DNA from: Armatimonadota bacterium
GTDB taxonomy: Bacteria > Armatimonadota > JAAZEB01
Length of the DNA: 41,777 nucleotides
Assembly: GCA_012512265.1 (NCBI GenBank)
Contig: JAAZEM010000050.1
Coordinates: 1-41,777, forward strand
Reading direction: 5' to 3'
Part shown: positions 1 through 7,853 of the stretch, piece by piece
Layout: every line of letters starts with the position of its first letter
Position numbering within the stretch: the stretch's first letter is position 1
The notes under the pieces: generated by a model
Told to the model about the DNA's origin: nothing
What the model saw: the letters and a program-made list of their open reading frames with translations, nothing else
The model's database searches: none
Position numbers and translations under genes: made by a program

Positions 1-269
1 GGTCTCACTTCTCGCTGCAAGACTTCCTCGACAAGGGGCGCAAGGGGATGAGCAGCACCTTCCTCTCGCGCCTGAAGGTGGGCTCCATCCTCGTCGATGC
101 CAAGGGCGTCAGCCGCCTTTACCACCGCGGCTGGCGCATCCTGGATATCGTCTGGCTGCTCGTCGGCGCCGTCACCCTCACCCTCGTCATCCTCTCCGTA
201 AGCGATAGCGCGCGTGCCTTCATCGATCTCCTGGCTGTCCGCCTCCAGCTCTGGCTGCGCCATCTCTAG
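1..269 (+). CDS. steA: SteA-like cytokinetic ring protein, C-terminal fragment (5' end outside window)
   Basis: The reading frame is open from base 3 to the stop at 267-269, with no start needed inside the window, so this is the 3' end of a longer gene. The visible 89 residues contain a segment reading SRLKVGSILVDAKGVSRLY, which resembles the end of the thiamine-pyrophosphokinase-like domain of SteA. A single hydrophobic span follows (about WLLVGAVTLTLVILSV) and then a short basic/hydrophobic tail. SteA of Corynebacterium is a septum-associated protein with a C-terminal membrane span that works with SteB in controlling peptidoglycan cleavage. The next gene is a SteB-type protein, which strongly supports the assignment. 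An internal ATG at 48 exists but has no reason to be the start. Identity rests on a short fragment plus synteny. Confidence 0.72.
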   Translation, partial: SHFSLQDFLDKGRKGMSSTFLSRLKVGSILVDAKGVSRLYHRGWRILDIVWLLVGAVTLTLVILSVSDSARAFIDLLAVRLQLWLRHL

Positions 270-369
270 GCGCCCGTGCTTCGGGAGCCTATCTCAAGCC
301 AGGGAGTGGCCTGCGCGGCGGCGAACTAGGTGATAGATGAGTCTGCAGTGAGTGGCAAGTGAGGCGGAG

Positions 370-1380
370 TTGATCGAGCTAAGGTATCACGTAGCGAGTC
401 TCGTGGCGGTCTTCCTGGCGCTGGCCGTGGGGATCCTGATCGGCTCGTCGATGGTGGGCACACCCTCGGTGGAGAGTCAGATCCGGCGCCTGAAGAGCGA
501 CTTCGATCGGATCCAGGCGGAGGATCGCCGCCTGCGTGCCGAGAACGAGCAGCTGCGCGGGCAGGCACGCCTCCTGGAGAACGCCTTGCGGCAGACCGTG
601 CCCGCGGTAGTGCAGGGGCGCCTCGTGGGAAAGCGGATCGGCCTGCTCATCACCGGCCAGGGGATCGATACCAGCCTTGTGCGAGAGACAAAGTACTTGC
701 TCACCACGGCGGGCGCCTCGGTCGGCTCAATCACCACCTTGCAGGAGCCGCTGCTTCCCGAGAACCCCAACAGCCGCCAGACTATCCTGACGCGCAGCGG
801 AATAGATACTCAAGACTCCACGCGCGCGGAGAGACAACTGGCCGCACGGATCACGCGCGCCATCGTGCGGGGCAACGAGCCGGATCTGCTGCGAGTGATC
901 GGTGAGTTCTCGCCCGGCCTCGTCCTGGATGGCGATTACACGCTCCCTATCGATGCCGTCACGCTGATCGTGGGCGATGCCACGGAGGCGCAGGCTCAGG
1001 CGATGTCCGACGGCACATCCATTCAGGCGCGGATCGCGGACGTGCTTCGTGAAGAGGGGATTGCCGCGGTGGCGTGCGAGCGTGCGGAGTGCCCCCTCTC
1101 GCTGATGGCGTACTTCGCTCGCTACAGCCTGACGACCGTCGATAGCCTCGATACCGCCGTTGGGAAGATCGCCCTGGTGCTGGCACTGGCGGGAAAGCAG
1201 GGCCACTATGGCACGAAGCCTTCGGCCGCCCAGGTCCTGCCCGATCTCGATCTGGAGCCGATGCCTAAGGGTGAATCTCCAGCTCGTTCACTACCGCGTG
1301 CACCCCAGGAACCCGGGCAGCCGCGCGAGTCGCTGCTTCTCGCGCCCGGGCGTTCGGGGCGCGGCCGCGCAGGTAGATGA
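370..1380 (+). CDS. steB: SteB/MctB-like membrane-anchored coiled-coil protein (DUF3186 type)
   Basis: Family features are an N-terminal membrane span right after the start (about residues 8-29), a coiled coil (about 34-74, rich in R, E and L heptads) and an alpha/beta domain beginning near GKRIGLLITGQG. The protein sits in the inner membrane with its bulk outside and in Actinobacteria partners SteA; the same family is also annotated as copper transporter MctB. I place the start at TTG 370, giving MIELRYHVAS, because family members begin MI-LRYH and a GAGG lies 5 bases upstream. A GTG at 352 in the same frame has no ribosome-binding site and follows an in-frame stop. The frame runs on after the usual family end (VLPDLDLEP) into about 38 residues of R/P/G-rich sequence that is antisense to the BON gene, so the tail may not be functional. 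The SteA fragment ends about 100 bases upstream. Confidence 0.82.
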   Translation: MIELRYHVASLVAVFLALAVGILIGSSMVGTPSVESQIRRLKSDFDRIQAEDRRLRAENEQLRGQARLLENALRQTVPAVVQGRLVGKRIGLLITGQGIDTSLVRETKYLLTTAGASVGSITTLQEPLLPENPNSRQTILTRSGIDTQDSTRAERQLAARITRAIVRGNEPDLLRVIGEFSPGLVLDGDYTLPIDAVTLIVGDATEAQAQAMSDGTSIQARIADVLREEGIAAVACERAECPLSLMAYFARYSLTTVDSLDTAVGKIALVLALAGKQGHYGTKPSAAQVLPDLDLEPMPKGESPARSLPRAPQEPGQPRESLLLAPGRSGRGRAGR

Positions 1381-1498
1381 TCCCCTCTTCCCGAGTGACC
1401 TCGATCCACTGTGAGAGCACCTGCTCGTCTTCCAGGAGCGCTTCCTCCACCCGCTCAACCAGATCCGCCTCGGCCCCGCCGCCTTTCTGGTAGCCCAT
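1265..1498 (-). CDS. Small BON-domain protein
   Basis: A 77-residue protein starting MGYQKGGGAEADLVERVEEA. The body is a BON domain: an amphipathic helix, then strands with W-IEV---EGIIYLRGRAPNA, a second helix REAATRAAARVPGV, and the closing VVNELEIHP. BON domains are small alpha/beta modules in periplasmic or cytoplasmic stress proteins such as OsmY and are thought to bind lipid or protein surfaces. There is no signal peptide, so this copy is probably cytoplasmic. The start at 1498 is chosen because purine-rich GGAG repeats lie just upstream; a second in-frame ATG at 1528 would add ten basic residues and place those repeats inside the gene. The gene converges on steB and their coding regions overlap by 116 bases. 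Nothing nearby says what it acts on. Confidence 0.72.
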   Translation of the reverse strand: MGYQKGGGAEADLVERVEEALLEDEQVLSQWIEVTREEGIIYLRGRAPNARAREAATRAAARVPGVHAVVNELEIHP

Positions 1499-1717
1499 TC
1501 TCCTGCTCCTGCTCCTACGATCTCCCATGTACGGCTCGCGGACCCGCCGGCGCGCCCTGGCGAGGCGCCCCTTCCACCAGACGGGTACTGATGACACTAC
1601 TGCTATGGACGCACCCATCCCGCTTCTGGTTCGCAACAGATGCACGCTCCTCGATGGTGTTACCCGAACCGTTTTCCGGCGAAACAGGCACGGCGGCTTA
1701 GCCACCAGACATGCAAA

Positions 1718-1748
1718 CAGGCCGCTGCCCATCGAGGGGAGCGGCCTG
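1718..1748 (-). terminator. Hairpin downstream of lon
   Basis: Perfect 9-bp inverted repeat CAGGCCGCT / AGCGGCCTG (1718-1726 with 1740-1748) around a 13-base loop that can itself pair CCC with GGG. On the minus strand the stem is followed by TTTGCAT, a short T run. It lies about 40 bases past the lon stop, the expected place for the operon terminator. The T tract is weak, so termination efficiency is uncertain. Confidence 0.5.
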
Positions 1749-1761
1749 CGCAAATACACTG

Positions 1762-1779
1762 CGCTCTCACGCGAGAGCG
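1762..1779 (-). terminator. Second short hairpin after lon
   Basis: CGCTCTC / GAGAGCG, a perfect 7-bp stem with a 4-base loop (ACGC), beginning 8 bases beyond the lon stop. It may act with the hairpin at 1718-1748 as a 3'-end stabilising or terminating structure. There is no T run directly after it. Confidence 0.35.
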
Positions 1780-1786
1780 ACAGGCG

Positions 1787-4255
1787 TCAGGGGGCGGCGA
1801 TCCGCTCGGGAGTAGCCTGCCCCTGTCGCGGGCTGGTCTCCTCAGCGGCGGGCGCGGCATCCTCCGGCTCGAGAACCCAATCGAGTACGTCACGCATCGT
1901 ATTCGCGTACTCGATCTGAATGCTCTGGCGCACCTCCTCCGGCACGTCCTCCAGCATATCCTTGCGGTTGCGCTCCGGAAGAATAACCCGCTTCAGGCCA
2001 GCACGGTGTGCCGCGAGCACCTTCTCCTTGATGCCACCCACGGGGAGAACACGGCCGGTGAGCGTGATCTCGCCGGTCATCGCCACATCGCTGCGAACGC
2101 GCCGGCCAGTGGCGAGCGAGGCAATGGCGGTCACCATTGTGACGCCCGCGGAAGGTCCATCCTTCGGGATCGCCCCCGCCGGCACGTGAACGTGGATATC
2201 GTTGCGCCGGAAGAAGTTGGAATCGATCCCCAGTTCGGTCGCGTGCGAGCGCACGTAGCTGAGCGCCGCCTGGGCCGACTCCTTCATCACATCGCCCAAC
2301 TGCCCGGTCAGCATCAGCGAGCGCCCGCCAGGCATGGCAGTCGCCTCGATGAACATTACATCGCCGCCGACCGGCGTCCACGCCAGCCCCGTGGCGACGC
2401 CCGCCTGCGAGGTGCGCTCGGCTATCTCCTCATACTCGAAGCGCGGCACGCCCAGATAGCGGCGCACCGCCTCGGCATCGATCACCGCCGGCTCGGTGCG
2501 GCCCTCGGCAAACTCGCGCGTCACCTTGCGGCAGACGGCAGCGACCTCGCGCTCCAGGTTACGCACGCCCGCCTCACGCGTGTAGCCCAGGACGATAGCC
2601 CGGATCCCGTCGTCCTCCCAACGGATATGATCGGGGGTCAGGCCGTGCTCGCCCATCTGCTTCGGCACGAGGTGCCTGCGCGCAATCTGAATCTTCTCCT
2701 GCTCGGTGTAGCCGGAGAGCTCGATGATCTCCATGCGGTCGCGCAGAGGTGGCAGAATGGTATCCAGCACGTTGGCCGTGGTGATGAACAACACCCGCGA
2801 GAGATCGAACGGCACATCCAGGTAGTGATCGCGGAAGCTGCCATTCTGCTCCGGATCGAGCACCTCCAGGAGCGCCGAGGAGGGGTCGCCACGGAAATCG
2901 GCGCCCACCTTATCGATCTCATCGAGCATGAAGAGGGGGTTATTCGATCCGGCGCGTCGGATCCCCTGGATGATCTGGCCCGGAAGCGCGCCAATATAGG
3001 TGCGCCGGTGCCCGCGGATCTCTGCCTCGTCGCGAATGCCACCCAACGACATGCGGAAGAACTTGCGGCCGAGCGCACGCGCGATCGATTTGCCGAGCGA
3101 GGTCTTGCCCACGCCCGGAGGGCCGGCAAAGCAAAGGATCGGGTGGCGATGGCTCTCCGGATTGAACTTGCGCACCGCTAGATACTCCAGGATGCGCTCC
3201 TTCACCTTCTCGATGCCGTAGTGATCCGCATCGAGCACCTCGCGCACCTCGCGCATGTCGAGGTTGTCCTCGGTGCTGGTGTTCCAGGGGAGCGCGACGA
3301 GCCAGTCGATGTAGGTACGGGCGACGGTGTACTCCGCGGCTTGAGGAGGCATCTTTGAGAGGCGGTCCAGCTCGCGGTCCGCCTCCTTGCGTGCTTCCTC
3401 GGGCATCTGAGCGGCCTCGATCTTCGCGCGCAGCTCCTCGATCTCCGCGGTGCGCTCGTCCGTTTCGCCCAGCTCCTTCTGGATCTGCTTGAGCTGCTCG
3501 CGGAGATAGTAGTCACGCTGCATCTTCCCGAGCTCGGTATGCACCTGCGACTGGATCTTCGTCTGAAGCTCCAGGATCTCCAGATCGCGGTGGAGCAGCG
3601 AGGCAAGCCGGCGCAGGCGCTCGCGCACGTCAATGATCTCCAGCAGCCCCTGCTTCTCCTGGATCGGCAGGCGAATATGCGCGCAGATGAGATCCGCGAG
3701 GACATGGGCTTCCTGCACATTCTGTGGAATCGCCTGCAGCTCGTCGGGCAGGTCGGGCGAGAGCGAAACCACCTTCTGGAAGAGGGTGCCCACGCTGCGA
3801 CGCAGCGCCTCCAGCTCCATCTGTGCATCCTGAGGAAGCTCTGCCTCTGGGGTATCCTCCGGAAGCACGCGGACGCGCACGCGCAGGTACGGCTCTGTCT
3901 GCAAGCACTCCAGGATCTCGATGCGCCGGAGTCCCTGCACGATGAGACGGACGCCCTCGGGCGGCTTCAGCATGGCATGGATGACGGCAGCCGTGCCGAT
4001 CCGGTACACATCATCCAGCGTCGGCTTCTCGATCTCGGGCGACTTCATCGCCACCGTACCGATCACCCGGCTCCCTGATACCGCGGCATCATCGATCAGC
4101 TTGACGGAACTCTCGCGCGATACGGCCAGGGGGACCACCACCACGGGAAAGAGCACGGTGTCGCGCAGCGGCAGCAGGCTCAACTCTTCCGGAATGCTGA
4201 CGCCGCTCTCTTCACCACCCGTTTGGGTTGGGGTCTGTCCCTCATTTACATCCAT
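1787..4255 (-). CDS. lon: ATP-dependent protease Lon
   Basis: Full-length 822-residue Lon, an ATP-driven cytoplasmic serine protease for misfolded and regulatory proteins. The N-terminal substrate-binding domain starts near residue 24 ([13 protein letters not shown]). A coiled-coil region follows (about 230-300), then the AAA+ module with Walker A GPPGVGKT (378-385) and Walker B LFMLDEID (441-448). The C-terminal protease domain has the Ser-Lys dyad in PKDGPSAG (Ser702) and GGIKEK (Lys743). A 25-residue acidic/polar extension follows the family end. The ATG at 4255 is preceded by GAGG at suitable spacing. It is the second gene after hsp20 on the same strand with a gap of about 90 bases and no visible promoter between, so the two are likely cotranscribed as a protein-quality-control operon. 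All catalytic residues are present. Confidence 0.97.
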   Translation of the reverse strand: MDVNEGQTPTQTGGEESGVSIPEELSLLPLRDTVLFPVVVVPLAVSRESSVKLIDDAAVSGSRVIGTVAMKSPEIEKPTLDDVYRIGTAAVIHAMLKPPEGVRLIVQGLRRIEILECLQTEPYLRVRVRVLPEDTPEAELPQDAQMELEALRRSVGTLFQKVVSLSPDLPDELQAIPQNVQEAHVLADLICAHIRLPIQEKQGLLEIIDVRERLRRLASLLHRDLEILELQTKIQSQVHTELGKMQRDYYLREQLKQIQKELGETDERTAEIEELRAKIEAAQMPEEARKEADRELDRLSKMPPQAAEYTVARTYIDWLVALPWNTSTEDNLDMREVREVLDADHYGIEKVKERILEYLAVRKFNPESHRHPILCFAGPPGVGKTSLGKSIARALGRKFFRMSLGGIRDEAEIRGHRRTYIGALPGQIIQGIRRAGSNNPLFMLDEIDKVGADFRGDPSSALLEVLDPEQNGSFRDHYLDVPFDLSRVLFITTANVLDTILPPLRDRMEIIELSGYTEQEKIQIARRHLVPKQMGEHGLTPDHIRWEDDGIRAIVLGYTREAGVRNLEREVAAVCRKVTREFAEGRTEPAVIDAEAVRRYLGVPRFEYEEIAERTSQAGVATGLAWTPVGGDVMFIEATAMPGGRSLMLTGQLGDVMKESAQAALSYVRSHATELGIDSNFFRRNDIHVHVPAGAIPKDGPSAGVTMVTAIASLATGRRVRSDVAMTGEITLTGRVLPVGGIKEKVLAAHRAGLKRVILPERNRKDMLEDVPEEVRQSIQIEYANTMRDVLDWVLEPEDAAPAAEETSPRQGQATPERIAAP

Positions 4256-4344
4256 CGCCTATCCTCACTGCCTCAAAAGCCTCAGTTCATGGGCCGGCTG
4301 TCACTTCCCCCTTCCGCCGTCACGGCGGCTCACCGCCTGGCGGG

Positions 4345-4824
4345 TCAGTCGCCAGTGACGGGAATCGTGTGTACCACAGAGCGTTCTGCTCGGGCCACCT
4401 TGGGCAAAATGACAATCAGGAACCCGTCTTTGTAACTACCGGTAATCTTCTCGCGCTCGACGGCCACACCCCCCGGCAGCGGAATGCTAATCTCAAACGG
4501 CCCAAAGTAGATCTCAAAACGGTACCAACGCACGCGGCCGACGCACTCGCCGCAGTCCTCGACGCGTTGGCCGCGGATGGTGAGCACGCGTCCATCCGGC
4601 GAGAGGTCGACACGCACATCAGGAAGCGATCCGGTGTCCGGGTCGACACGCAGCCCGGCGGCCTCGACTTTGACGACCAGATTGCGCTCCGTCTCGTAGA
4701 CATCCGTGCGAGGCTGCCAGAAACGGCCAGGCATCGGGTCGAAGAAGCCGCGCCACCCTTCGGTCAGGCGCTCCATCTCTTTTTCCATCTGCCGGATGAC
4801 GTCTTCATAGCGTGTAAAGCTCAT
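4345..4824 (-). CDS. Small heat-shock protein (Hsp20/alpha-crystallin family)
   Basis: A 159-residue small heat-shock chaperone that holds unfolding proteins in an ATP-independent way. The N-terminal region (1-35) is helical and aromatic (RGFFDPMPGRFW). The alpha-crystallin domain spans about 37-148, beginning PRTDVYETERNLVVKVEAAG and ending with the signature GSYKDGFLIVILPK. The C-terminal tail carries IPV, matching the family's IxI/V motif used for oligomer assembly. An insertion with two Cys (DCGECVGR) sits in the loop before the dimerisation strand, which is unusual. It is first in the hsp20-lon pair, preceded by a recognisable promoter and a structured leader of about 130 bases. The ribosome-binding site is poor (AGGG about 5 bases from ATG), which would fit translational control through the leader. 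Confidence 0.93.
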   Translation of the reverse strand: MSFTRYEDVIRQMEKEMERLTEGWRGFFDPMPGRFWQPRTDVYETERNLVVKVEAAGLRVDPDTGSLPDVRVDLSPDGRVLTIRGQRVEDCGECVGRVRWYRFEIYFGPFEISIPLPGGVAVEREKITGSYKDGFLIVILPKVARAERSVVHTIPVTGD

Positions 4825-4870
4825 CGCGCCCTACCCATCCTCATGAGTGTGATTGAACTCCGCTCTTCCC

Positions 4871-4920
4871 GATAGCGGCCCGGCCGCCCACTCGGCCGGC
4901 TTCCAGCCGCCGGCGCTATC
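4871..4920 (-). promoter_or_regulatory. Structured 5' leader of hsp20-lon (possible RNA element)
   Basis: In the minus-strand transcript an outer stem GATAGCG/CGCTATC (7 bp, perfect) encloses two small hairpins, GGCT-GGA-AGCC and GGCCG-AGTGGG-CGGCC, giving a three-way-junction-like fold. It lies between the predicted promoter and the hsp20 start. The visible SD-like bases are outside the stem, so it is not an obvious thermometer of the ROSE or fourU type. Alternative pairings exist (CCGGC with GCCGG). Confidence 0.4.
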
Positions 4921-4959
4921 GCGCACCCCGCACGGCAACGCGATTCGCCATCTAACCTC

Positions 4960-4988
4960 ATCTTAGCACATACGCAGTCGTACTTCAA
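4960..4988 (-). promoter_or_regulatory. Promoter of hsp20-lon
   Basis: Minus strand: -35 TTGAAG (4988-4983), 17-base spacer, -10 TAAGAT (4965-4960). Each hexamer matches the sigma-70 consensus at 4 of 6 positions with ideal spacing. Predicted start is near 4953, leaving a leader of about 130 bases. Confidence 0.55.
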
Positions 4989-5202
4989 TACACTGCGCAA
5001 CTACTGGGCAAACCCCGCGGCATTGCGCCGTCTCACTCCGGACGGGTCGCTCTCGCCTCAAGAGCCGCAGGGAAGAGCAACGAGGGGCCCTTGCACGCAC
5101 GCCCCGGCCTCTCTGCCAGACTACCCCAGGCCGCGTCCTCCTGCGAGCAGGCGGCCGCAGAGCTGACTCGGCGACCGCCTACGCCTCTTCTGCCACGCGG
5201 CC

Positions 5203-6249
5203 CTACGCGATCTTCATCGTCTTGTTTGCCGCGGCCGCTTCCATCGCGGTGAGGATCACGTTGAGGGCGCGATATCCCTCTTCACCATCGATCGCGGGTT
5301 TCTTGCCGGCCAGGATCTCGGCCACGAACTGGTCCAGCACGCCGCTGGAGACCTGCTTCACGTTCGTCGAGATCTCGCCCACCTTGTGCTGCTCCACATC
5401 ACCGTTGCGATAGTTCACGATGACGTTCCACACCGGATCGGTGCCGATGGAGAGCACGCCGTTCTCGCAATAGAGAACCGTCCAGTTGTCCTCGGCGCCA
5501 TAGTTCGTCCAGCTCACCATGAGGGTGCCCAGGATACCCCCTTGCGTGCGCAGGGTCAGGACCGCGTTGTCATCAATATCGATGAGCGAGCCATCGGGGT
5601 AGCGCTTGTGGAGCGTGGTGATCACAGCGCTCACCTCGGAAAACTCGTCGCCGAGGAGCCAGCGCATCAGGTCTGCCTTGTGAACGCCCAGGTCACCCGT
5701 GACGCCCAGGCTGGCGATCCCCTTCTTGAAGAACCAGGTGCCGGCGTGGTTATCGACGCTCCAGAACTCCGGTCCCGGGTGCGCGAATGCAGTGCGGAAA
5801 GAGATCACCTTGCCGAGCTTCCCGCTCTCCAGGATCTGCTTGGCGCACACGTGCGGGGGCATCAGGCGCTGGTTGTGCCCGATCATCAGGTTCTTGCCCG
5901 CCTTCTCCGCGGCGTCGATCATCGCGCGCGCTTCTTCGCGCGTGGTCGCCATCGGCTTCTCGCACAGCACATGGCAGCCGGCCTTGAGCGCGTCGAGCGT
6001 CTGCTGCGCGTGGAGCGTGTTGGGCCCGCAGACGACCACCGCGTCCAGCTTCTCGGTCTCGAGCATCTGCTTATAGTCGGTGTAGGCTTTCACACCATTC
6101 TTGGCAGCCACTTCTTTGGCGCGCTCTGCATTCGCATCGCACACGGCCACGAGTGTGCAATCGGGGTTGGCTATTGCCTCGGGGATATGCCGGCGCTGGC
6201 CGATGGCGCCCGCGCCGATGATACCGATCTTGACTGGGGTACCTGCCAT
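5203..6249 (-). CDS. Gfo/Idh/MocA-family NAD(P)-dependent oxidoreductase (copy 1)
   Basis: A 348-residue cytoplasmic sugar or cyclitol dehydrogenase-type protein. The N-terminal Rossmann fold has GAGAIG (12-17) after KIGII, and the family EKP motif is at 97-99 (CEKPMATTREEARAM). The C-terminal alpha/beta domain has TGDLGVHKADLMRWLLGD, where D186, H190 and D193 fit the D-x3-H substrate site. Members oxidise or reduce hydroxyls of sugars and inositols, or catalyse NAD-linked glycoside cleavage; the substrate cannot be read from sequence. The ATG at 6249 has AGGAG 7 bases upstream. It lies downstream of a second, divergent family member in the same direction, separated by a strong hairpin. No transporter or kinase is adjacent to indicate a sugar. 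Confidence 0.93.
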   Translation of the reverse strand: MAGTPVKIGIIGAGAIGQRRHIPEAIANPDCTLVAVCDANAERAKEVAAKNGVKAYTDYKQMLETEKLDAVVVCGPNTLHAQQTLDALKAGCHVLCEKPMATTREEARAMIDAAEKAGKNLMIGHNQRLMPPHVCAKQILESGKLGKVISFRTAFAHPGPEFWSVDNHAGTWFFKKGIASLGVTGDLGVHKADLMRWLLGDEFSEVSAVITTLHKRYPDGSLIDIDDNAVLTLRTQGGILGTLMVSWTNYGAEDNWTVLYCENGVLSIGTDPVWNVIVNYRNGDVEQHKVGEISTNVKQVSSGVLDQFVAEILAGKKPAIDGEEGYRALNVILTAMEAAAANKTMKIA

Positions 6250-6368
6250 GGGGTTCTCCTATCTCTCTATCACGAAGCCACGAGCCAGGCCGTGGCAGCT
6301 CCGGTCCCACGCCCTGGCTGCCGGCCCTCGCGCCTTCGCATCTGGAATCTCTATCGCGATAAGGTGAT

Positions 6369-6397
6369 GGGGGCCAGGCATGAACCGCATGGCCCCC
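6369..6397 (-). terminator. Hairpin between the two Gfo/Idh genes
   Basis: GGGGGCCA (6369-6376) pairs perfectly with TGGCCCCC (6390-6397), an 8-bp GC-rich stem with a 13-base loop, starting about 9 bases past the stop of the upstream Gfo/Idh gene. It is not followed by a T run on the minus strand, so it may attenuate rather than fully stop transcription into copy 1. Confidence 0.45.
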
Positions 6398-6405
6398 TCC
6401 TGCTA

Positions 6406-7566
6406 CTACTCTTTCTCGATTGACACCCACTGCCCGCTCTGAGCAGAACGCTCCACGGCATCGAGAACGAGCTGCACGCGCAGGCCATCGCGGAAGTCGG
6501 GCGTTGCCGGCTTGTCTTGAGCAATCGCCTCCAGCAGATCCACGACTTGGTGGGTGAAGCTATGCTCCCACCCGATGATATGCCCGGCGGGCCACCAGGC
6601 ATTGATCCAGCGGTGTTCGCCCCCCTCCGTGACCGAGATCGTTCGGAAGCCCTGGGCGTGAGCCGGATCACGGCGAGAGTAGAACTCCAGCTCATTGAGG
6701 CGCTCGACGTTGAAGCGGATGCTCCCTTCGCTCCCGTTGATCTCGAACATGTTGCCGTTGCGATGCCCCGGAGCAAAGCGGGTGGCCTCGAACGTGCCGA
6801 TCGCGCCGTTGGCAAAGCGCGCCAGGAAGATCGTGCCGTCATCCACGGTCACCGGTGCGCGCTCCTCGCTTCCGGTGGCCACCAAGCCGCTCATCGACGT
6901 GGCGACGGGGCGCTCCTTGATGAACGTCTCCATGTGCCCGGTCACTGCGGTGATGTCGCCCACGAGGAAGTGCGCCAGGTCGATGGAATGGGCGGCGAGG
7001 TCTCCGAGAGCGCCCGAGCCCGCCTCGGCCTTGTTGAGGCGCCACACCAACGGAAACTCGGGGTCGACGATCCAATCCTGCAGATAGACCGACCGCCAAT
7101 GGAAGATGCGGCCGATCGCCCCCTCGTCAATGAGGCGCTTGGCCAGCTGAATCGAGGGAAGCTTCCGGTAGTTGAAGTTGACGCAGTGCTTGACGCCGGC
7201 CTTCTCGGCCACCTGCGTCATCTCCCTCGCCTCGCCCACCGTCATCGCGAGGGGCTTCTCGCAGAAAACATGCTTGCCCGCCTTGGCGGCGGCGATGGCG
7301 ATCTCCGCATGCGACGTGTTCCCCGTCACGATATCGACGAGGTCGATATCCGGGCGGTTGACCACTTCGCGATAGTCGGTCGCGTAGCTCTCCCAGCCGA
7401 GCTTCTCCGCGGCCGCCTTCACACCCGCCTCGTCTCGGCCGACGAGGACCTTCATCACCGGTTCCACATCGAGGTCGAAGAACACAGGGGCCTGTCGAAA
7501 CGCATTGCTGTGGGCCTTGCCCATGAACTTGTAACCGATCAGGGCTACGTTCACCTTCTTGGCCAT
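6406..7566 (-). CDS. Gfo/Idh/MocA-family oxidoreductase (copy 2)
   Basis: A 386-residue protein of the same superfamily as its downstream neighbour but clearly not a recent duplicate. The Rossmann segment begins VNVALIGYKFMGKAHSNAF, with GYKFMG in place of the usual GxGxxG. EKP is at 103-105 and the substrate-site motif GDLAAHSIDLAHF at 188-200 (D189, H193, D197). The long C-terminal portion with INAWWPAGHIIGWEHSF is typical of sugar dehydrogenase-like subfamilies found beside xylose-isomerase-like proteins. The frame is open 102 codons further upstream, but that part is low-complexity and crosses the promoter. I use ATG 7566 (MAKKVNVALIG), which has AAAGGAGG about 12 bases upstream, a rather long spacing. 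Its own promoter is visible at 7631-7660. Confidence 0.92.
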   Translation of the reverse strand: MAKKVNVALIGYKFMGKAHSNAFRQAPVFFDLDVEPVMKVLVGRDEAGVKAAAEKLGWESYATDYREVVNRPDIDLVDIVTGNTSHAEIAIAAAKAGKHVFCEKPLAMTVGEAREMTQVAEKAGVKHCVNFNYRKLPSIQLAKRLIDEGAIGRIFHWRSVYLQDWIVDPEFPLVWRLNKAEAGSGALGDLAAHSIDLAHFLVGDITAVTGHMETFIKERPVATSMSGLVATGSEERAPVTVDDGTIFLARFANGAIGTFEATRFAPGHRNGNMFEINGSEGSIRFNVERLNELEFYSRRDPAHAQGFRTISVTEGGEHRWINAWWPAGHIIGWEHSFTHQVVDLLEAIAQDKPATPDFRDGLRVQLVLDAVERSAQSGQWVSIEKE

Positions 7567-7630
7567 GGCAACGGCTGGCCTCCTTTCTGTGGTGACAGAG
7601 GGGGGAAGCGGCTGAAACCGCGTCGCGTGG

Positions 7631-7660
7631 ATTGTAGCATACTCCCCCGGCGTTTGTAAA
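7631..7660 (-). promoter_or_regulatory. Promoter of Gfo/Idh copy 2
   Basis: Minus strand: -35 TTTACA (7660-7655), 18-base spacer, -10 TACAAT (7636-7631); both hexamers match consensus at 5 of 6. Predicted start is near 7624, about 58 bases before the ATG. The frame upstream of ATG 7566 runs through this site, which supports the shorter protein. The remaining bases 7661-7853 toward the divergent protease gene show no comparable plus-strand promoter. Confidence 0.7.
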
Positions 7661-7853
7661 GACGAATGCACCTCAAGCGGGCAGGCTTTGGGCGTTCGGC
7701 TGGAAACTTGCAGTCGGCTCTCCGAATAGCGAGCGGACGCCACCCGATCCGATGGCGGACGCCCGATGGATGGCGAGTCCGGCCGGGCCAGATAGGGGCC
7801 GGTCACTCCGATCACCAGCAGGCGGCTCGCGGATCGGGAAGACGGAGGAGAGA

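Larger units (their letters stand above)
4825..5202. other. Intergenic region between hsp20 and the upstream Gfo/Idh gene
   Basis: This 378-base stretch has no credible gene. It holds the hsp20 promoter (4960-4988) and the structured leader (4871-4920). The part from 4990 to 5202, downstream of the Gfo/Idh stop, is GC-rich with only a weak CCTG/CAGG hairpin and no convincing terminator. I looked for a CIRCE element (TTAGCACTC-N9-GAGTGCTAA) and found only the chance start TTAGCAC. Confidence 0.6.

Noticed and set aside
1640..3181. Plus-strand open frame of 513 codons opposite lon
   Set aside because: Antisense to well-conserved Lon AAA+ and protease domains; composition is Arg/His/Ala-rich with no domain.
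4961..4991. Possible CIRCE operator upstream of hsp20
   Set aside because: Only the first seven bases (TTAGCAC) match and there is no inverted GAGTGCTAA partner at the required distance.
5386..6423. Plus-strand open frame of 345 codons opposite Gfo/Idh copy 1
   Set aside because: No ribosome-binding site and no recognisable domain; opposite strand has a complete Gfo/Idh protein with GAGAIG and EKP.
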